This document shows, one piece after another, positions 59,210-64,000 of a DNA stretch of 64,000 nucleotides. This DNA comes from Callipepla californica brunnescens. Its lineage: Eukaryota > Chordata > Aves > Galliformes > Odontophoridae. Numbering within the stretch: position 1 is the stretch's first letter; each line of letters opens with the position of its first letter. Location of the stretch: contig JALIRH010000001.1 in NCBI GenBank assembly GCA_023055505.1, forward strand, positions 120,749,723 through 120,813,722, in the 5' to 3' direction. The notes below the pieces were generated by a model. That model ran no database searches. It was given only the letters and a program-made list of their open reading frames with translations, and was not told the origin of the DNA. The translations under genes were made by a program, and so were the position numbers.

Positions 59210-59468
59210 GGTGCTGACAGAAACCGCCATGTCGATACTCCTCCGTGGACTGGATACTAGGAAGAAATTCTTCGCTGGGAGGTTGGTGGGACGGTGGCAC
59301 AGGCTGCTCGGAGTGTTTGTGGATGCTCCTGCCCTAGAGGCATTCAAGGCCAGGCTGGATGGGCTTTGAGGACCCTGGTCTGGTGGGAGGTGTCCCTGTC
59401 TGTAGCAGGGGAGTTGGAACTAGATGATCTCAAAGGTTCCTTCCAACCCAAACCATTCTGTGATTCCT
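59210..59468 (+). mobile_element. CR1 3'-end fragment in NARS2 intron 1
   Basis: Contains aggaagaaattcttc...gtgggacggtggcacagg...ttcaaggccaggctggatgg and the tail ttccaacccaaaccattctgtgattcc. Starts about 30 bp after the exon 1 splice donor. Confidence 0.9.
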
Positions 59469-60788
59469 AATAGAGAAGGAAGGAGCTTATTCTCATCTGT
59501 CGTTTTATGAATTGTGCTGCCGGTATTGGCAGTACTCCCTTTTTGTTTCCTCGATTCCTTGTTGCCTTTCTGTTGTGTTGTCACACGTGGTTTTGCATTA
59601 AGAGAGCTGGTCTGGCTTAAAATGATCCTTACTACGAGTAGGTTTTAGTTACTGGAAGCTGCATGCTGATCTGAATTGAGACTGACACTTAGCAGCCCTT
59701 CTGGTAGGGTGTGAAGTGATCCAGGCACTGCTGCTGCTTCTGTTGCCCTCTCTTCTAAGCCTGAGGGCACGCTTTATTTTCCTGTGGGAGGCTGAAAGAC
59801 TCATCTCCTCGTTTAGCAGATCCCAATGCTGCAGTGGGAAAAAGCCATCAACAGTGTTTCTTTGCTGAAGGTTTCGTTGTTGTCGTTTGCTTCCTTGCAA
59901 GGAAGGAAATTAAGAAAAGCATCTACCACTACTCATCAAGCATCATATACCTGATCTGGGGGTGTTACTGGAGTATGGGATGCAGGCACAACAGCTTTGG
60001 GAATGTGGTTGTACAAAATACCTTTTAAACACCTGTCGCTTTAGCTGTAAGAATATGAGGATGCAATGCCAGATAATCATACTTTTAGACATTTATTTTT
60101 TTTTGCATTAACACTGCTTCAGGTGGAACCCCTGCAGAGGACATTTGGGTAAACATGTGAGGCTGGAAGGAGGGCTGAAGTTCTGGTAATCCTCAGTTTT
60201 ATCACCTAAACATCTCCCATAGTTCCTGTACCCTCTGCAGTTTGTCAGGCATTTCCTATGCAAGGGATGGAAGGGTTCTGTAGGAGTACTGAAAGCAGAC
60301 TTGAAACGTGATCGGTGTGAGTTTGTGGTGGATTGCTGCCAGAGTTTGTCTCCTGATGTGAGCCTGTGCAATGCTTTATGTGGTTTCACAGTCACATAGC
60401 ACAACTTGAACACTTTCCTTTTGTCACCTCTTGCAGTATAGGCAGATTTAAGTTGGTTTGTCTGGTATAAAATCCTAAAGCAGTTGGTGAGTTTCAGGTC
60501 TTCCAGACTACGTGGGTCCTTGCAGTTAAGCAGAAGAATAAAACTGCGGGAAATGTGGGCCCAGTTTGTTTGTTTAATCAGAACTGTTTTCACTTGTTCT
60601 CTATGCTGTTACCTTATGCTGGAAACTTCCCAGTGGATAGATTTTGTTTTAAGGGTGGCTTTGTCTTACTTAGCTCTGGTGAGCTGAGGAGCTGCTGAGG
60701 GAGTTGTATTTTGGATGCTTTTGCTTGGTGCCTTGGTACTCACTGTAAATTTGAGATTCTTCTGTTTCATATTTTGTTTCCTGAAGTG

Positions 60789-61140
60789 CATCACAGAACT
60801 TCAGACTGGTTTGGGCTGGAAGGGGTCTTAAACCCACTGGTTCCTGGCCTCCTCCAGGAGCAGGATGCCTCCCACCAGACCAGGCTGCCCAGAGCCCCAT
60901 CCAGCCTGACTTAGAGCACTTCCAGGGATGGGACAGCCTGTGCCAATGCCTCCCTACCCTCAGCATGAAAAATTTCATCCTTGTATCTGATTTAAATCTG
61001 CCCTCTTTCAGTTTACAATTGGCTGCCCCTTGGGCTGTCACTTTCTCTTTCCTATGAGCCCTTTGTATATAAGGAAGGCCACAGTCAGATCTCCCCAGAG
61101 CCTTCTCTTCTCCAGGTGGAACAATCCTCCTTCTCACAAC
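60789..61140 (-). mobile_element. CR1 3'-end fragment in NARS2 intron 1
   Basis: Complement of a CR1 tail from tcacagaacttcagactgg to the Glu-Lys-rich 'gagaagagaaggctctgg' segment, including cagcctgacttagagcac and gggatgggacagcctgtgcc. Confidence 0.88.
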
Positions 61141-61912
61141 CTTTGTTCATCTCCCACTGTACCACTGATTTAATTCTTTAATTCAGAGTGGATAAGAATG
61201 TTTTCTGTTTTTTTCCAGTGTGATAATATTGATTTTTAAGGCATAAAGAGAAACATGCCACAATGTCAGGGTGTTAAATTTTGATTTTTGTGTGGCACGA
61301 ATATCTGTTGGCTGTGGTGTCATTGTTTTAACAGTCCAATGGCTCTGGGCACGTAACCAGAAACAGCTAGTGAACCATTTCCAGTTGGGACCTTTGTACT
61401 GGTGCTACAGCAACAAAAATTGGTGCTAACATTGTCAAAATGGCCTTGAGTATTTTAACTTAAAGCACTGTGCATTCCCGCACAGTTGCCATAGAAGTGT
61501 TCTGGAGGGAAATAACTAATAGAAATGTGTATGTTGCTAAAATGCTTTTCATCTTCAAAGCACTCTGCCACTCTTCGTTATTCTGAGCTGTACAGAGGTG
61601 CAGGTAGATCTTAGTTATGCTTGCTTTACTCCTGGGGAGAGCTGATGTCTCTGCCTAAGGTTTTGTTCCCATTTGCTTTGAAGTGAACAGAAAAAAAAAG
61701 TGACATTGGTGGGTGTTTTTTTGTTTTTTGTTTTTTTTTGTCTTTTAACTTCCTCGTAGATAAATATTTCCTTTGATTTCAATGAAAAGCTGAAATAGGC
61801 CTGCTGCAGCATGCCCAGCCCTTTGCGGGAGGGGGAGAAAACAACAAAAAGAAACACGATTACATGGAGCCCATGACAAGAAATAACAAATTCCTTTTTC
61901 TTTTACCTGCAG

Positions 61913-62022
61913 GGCTGGGTCCGCTCTGTCCGATCCCAGAAGGAGATTTTGTTCCTGCATATAAATGATGGGAGTTCTCTGGAAAGCCTCCAGGTGGTTG
62001 CAGATCCCAGTCTGCAGAATAG
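61913..62022 (+). CDS. NARS2: NARS2 exon 2 (anticodon-binding OB-fold)
   Basis: 110 bp, acceptor ttttacctgcag at 61901-61912 and donor AG|gtgggt at 62023. Read in frame with exon 1 it gives [20 protein letters not shown] and continues through [17 protein letters not shown]. This is the start of the OB-fold anticodon-binding domain of class IIb aminoacyl-tRNA synthetases (the GWVRSxRxxK...F...NDGSS...LQVV pattern), and I recognise it as NARS2 rather than the cytosolic NARS1. The exon ends after two bases of a codon; AG joins the A of exon 3 to make Arg. Confidence 0.95.
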
Positions 62023-62667
62023 GTGGGTGAGTTTGTGATGCCTGGAGAAGTGTGTGTGTTGATCAGCTCTCAGAGGGGTCTCCTGAGACCTCTGTTCCTA
62101 TGCCACAGTGATGGAGGAGCTTCCAGCAGCTGGCACCTGAGGAAAGAAACAGCCACGCTTTGAGTTCCCTGGTTGTATTTTCAAGATGGAGCTGTGGATT
62201 TGTGGTTTACCTGCTTATTCTGTCAGATTAATTTGGATCTCACTTTCTTAGTAGCTGTAGTGGTGTGAGTGTTCTGGGCTACTGCTGGGCCTTCTTGAAA
62301 ATCACACGCTGTTGTCTGGTGTGACTGTTCTCCAGGTTTTTGGTGACCACTGTTGTTCTCGCTGTGATAATTTGAAAGATGGCAGTGTAGACATATTCCT
62401 AGTTAAGCATGCCTGTTCTGTTGTCAGAAGGTAACAGAATAATGCGCTTGTTTTCCGGCTTTGTTTTTTGGGGGTTTCATGACAATTCAGGAACCTTCTG
62501 TACATTGCTTGATATGTTTTCTTCTTAAATTTGTTTTTCTTATAAGCTCCATTTGTCCACACCAATACCCCTTCTTATAAAAGCCCATCTTCCTCTCACT
62601 TGTCCAACATTCCAGCATCCTAAATTCTTCTAGTGATTTGTGAATTTATTCACCTTTCCACCTTTTC

Positions 62668-62795
62668 ACAGAATTGTAGGGGTTGGAAGGGACCTCCAGA
62701 GATCATCTAGTCCAACCCCCCTGCCAAAGCAGCTCCCTACACCAGGTTGCACAGGTAGGCGTCCAGGAGGGTCTTGATCATCTCCAGAGAAGGAG
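62668..62795 (-). mobile_element. CR1 3'-end fragment in NARS2 intron 2
   Basis: cacagaattgtaggggttgg...gacctccagagatcatctag...ttgcacaggtaggcgtcc, the complement of a CR1 tail. Confidence 0.88.
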
Positions 62796-62962
62796 AATAA
62801 CTTCTGACTGCATTTGGTAACATTTCATCAATTGCAAGATGAGGCCATGGCTATAGTGCTGAATCTCAAGGAGTCCTGCTGAATTAAAAGAGAAACTGCT
62901 GTGAAATAGTAGTTACCTTTGTATTAACAGCTAGTTAATTGTTGCTGCTCTTGGTTTTGTAG

Positions 62963-63083
62963 AGACCTGACTTTTGGAAGTGCAGTGGAAGTGCAAGGGA
63001 AACTGGTCAAAAGCCCTCACAAGATGCAAAATGTGGAGCTGCAAGCTGGAGCCATCCGTGTGGTGGGACCTTGTGATACTTTG
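62963..63083 (+). CDS. NARS2: NARS2 exon 3 (OB-fold, second half)
   Basis: 121 bp between acceptor ttggttttgtag (ending 62962) and donor TTG|gtatgt (63084). It completes the split Arg codon and reads [20 protein letters not shown] and onward to a [17 protein letters not shown] end. The LTFGSSVEVQGxLxKSP block is typical of NARS2. It completes the anticodon-binding beta-barrel and the hinge toward the catalytic core. The exon ends on a codon boundary. Confidence 0.95.
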
Positions 63084-63339
63084 GTATGTTGCTGCAGCAA
63101 TCTTAACTGATAGGAGCACTTTGGGAATGAATGCCATAATTGCCAACTGCTTCAAACTGCATTGGTTGCTGTTTTCTTTCAACTGTGAGGATCCCTTCAG
63201 ACCTTGATTTGGCTACTGTTTGTGTAGGGTACATCAAATGAGGAAAAAAAATTGATGGGAATGACATGAATGCTCTCATCTGGAGCAGTGTTGTTCCTGT
63301 GTGGAAACAGGTGCAAATGCTGGCAGCTGAATAAGTTCA

Positions 63340-63450
63340 TTTCACAGAATCACAGAATTGAAGGGGTTGGAAGGCACCTCTGGAGATCACTGAGTCCAAC
63401 CCTGCTGCCAAAACAGCTCCCTTGTCCTGGTTGCACAGGTAGGCTTCCCA
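63340..63450 (-). mobile_element. CR1 3'-end fragment in NARS2 intron 3
   Basis: cacagaatcacagaattgaa...ggagatcactgagtccaacc...gttgcacaggtaggc; same CR1 subfamily style as the copy at 62668-62795. Confidence 0.88.
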
Positions 63451-63840
63451 TCCTGATGCAGTTTTCTGGGCTACATGGTTTTCTTGGTAACTCTGGCCAG
63501 GGCATGAATCAGGGAGGCAATGGATCTGGCTAAATACTCCAGATGATGAAGGTAGAAGAATCTGTTTGGAAACAGCTTGCTGTTGCAGTAATGAGATAAA
63601 CAGTTGGCTTTCAAGGGGGCTCAACTTCCAAAAGATAAAGCATTTCAGGGTGGTGCTACTATTCTTTTTGTTCAAATGTAAATCCACAAAGTACTAAAGA
63701 AGACAGGGAAAAATGTTTTTTCTCTTCCTTACTCTGTAATGATGGTTGAGCTTTAGAACAGACTTCTATTCCATGCTTAGCAATAGAGGTGTATTGACTC
63801 TGTTCTCATCCCCTTGTATTTCTTTGCTCGTTGCTTTTAG

Positions 63841-63981
63841 TCGTTCCCCTTGAAATTTAAAGAGAGGCACCCGCTGGAGTACGTCCGACAGTTCCCACAC
63901 TTGAGATGCAGAAGCAACGTGCTTGGAGCCCTCCTGAGAATCCGCAGTGAAGCCACAGCAGCAATCCACTCATTCTTCCAG
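63841..63981 (+). CDS. NARS2: NARS2 exon 4 (start of class II catalytic core)
   Basis: 141 bp, 47 codons, acceptor cgttgcttttag (ending 63840), donor CAG|gtagtc (63982). It encodes [20 protein letters not shown] and continues to [16 protein letters not shown]. The KxRHPLEYxRQxPHxRxR...[12 protein letters not shown] block is the N-terminal part of the class II synthetase core (motif 1 region) in NARS2. The four exons add up to 534 bp or 178 residues. The family protein is roughly 475-480 residues, so about 60 percent of the coding sequence lies to the right of the window. Confidence 0.95.
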
Positions 63982-64000
63982 GTAGTCCTCACTGTCCTGA

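Noticed and set aside
1..64000. tRNA, rRNA or snoRNA genes
   Set aside because: No A-box/B-box pair with a cloverleaf, and no C/D or H/ACA signature convincing by eye. A tRNAscan-SE or Infernal run would be decisive.

Overview
The window reads as nuclear DNA of a bird, most likely a galliform (chicken-like). The evidence is at least seventeen CR1 LINE fragments with the CR1 3' tail (runs such as 'ttccaacctaatgaatctatgaatct' or its complement), avian-type retroviral LTRs, no mammalian SINEs, and a vertebrate split gene, NARS2, entering at the right end. Most of the window is intergenic. The only gene supported with high confidence is NARS2 (mitochondrial asparaginyl-tRNA synthetase, + strand). 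Its first four coding exons lie at 59016-59177, 61913-62022, 62963-63083 and 63841-63981, joined in phase, and the gene continues beyond the window.

Layout: 1-32 kb is gene-poor intergenic DNA with CR1 fragments, a perfect (GGAGA)29 microsatellite and a few AT-rich stretches that look like conserved non-coding elements. From about 32.2 to 49.1 kb lies a complex tandem and inverted array of unknown identity. Its units are about 4.9, 7.5 and 2.5 kb plus a truncated fourth. They are built from a few modules: a leader with a TATA box, a 'body', short 3' modules with a minus-strand poly(A) signal, a minus-oriented leader and a solo LTR. At the left edge are inverted, rearranged copies. Between 50.1 and 51.2 kb on the minus strand are three exon-like blocks resembling MHC class II beta chain (beta-1, beta-2, connecting peptide/TM), with a stop codon and frameshifts: a class II beta relic. 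At 51.8-54.3 kb there are further open, splice-bounded exon candidates on the minus strand that I cannot name.

From 55.6 to 58.8 kb is a nest of repeats: CR1 pieces, an LTR fragment, and a minus-strand solo LTR whose interior holds a 115-bp minisatellite split by a young CR1 insertion with a 9-bp target-site duplication. This ends just before the CpG-rich NARS2 promoter (58.8-59.0 kb), which carries an ACTAYRNNNCCCR motif, inverted CCAAT boxes and a CACGTG E-box. NARS2 introns contain four CR1 fragments.

The genes do not form a pathway. The notable elements are the array of a possibly lineage-specific multicopy unit and the orphan class II beta relic between it and NARS2.
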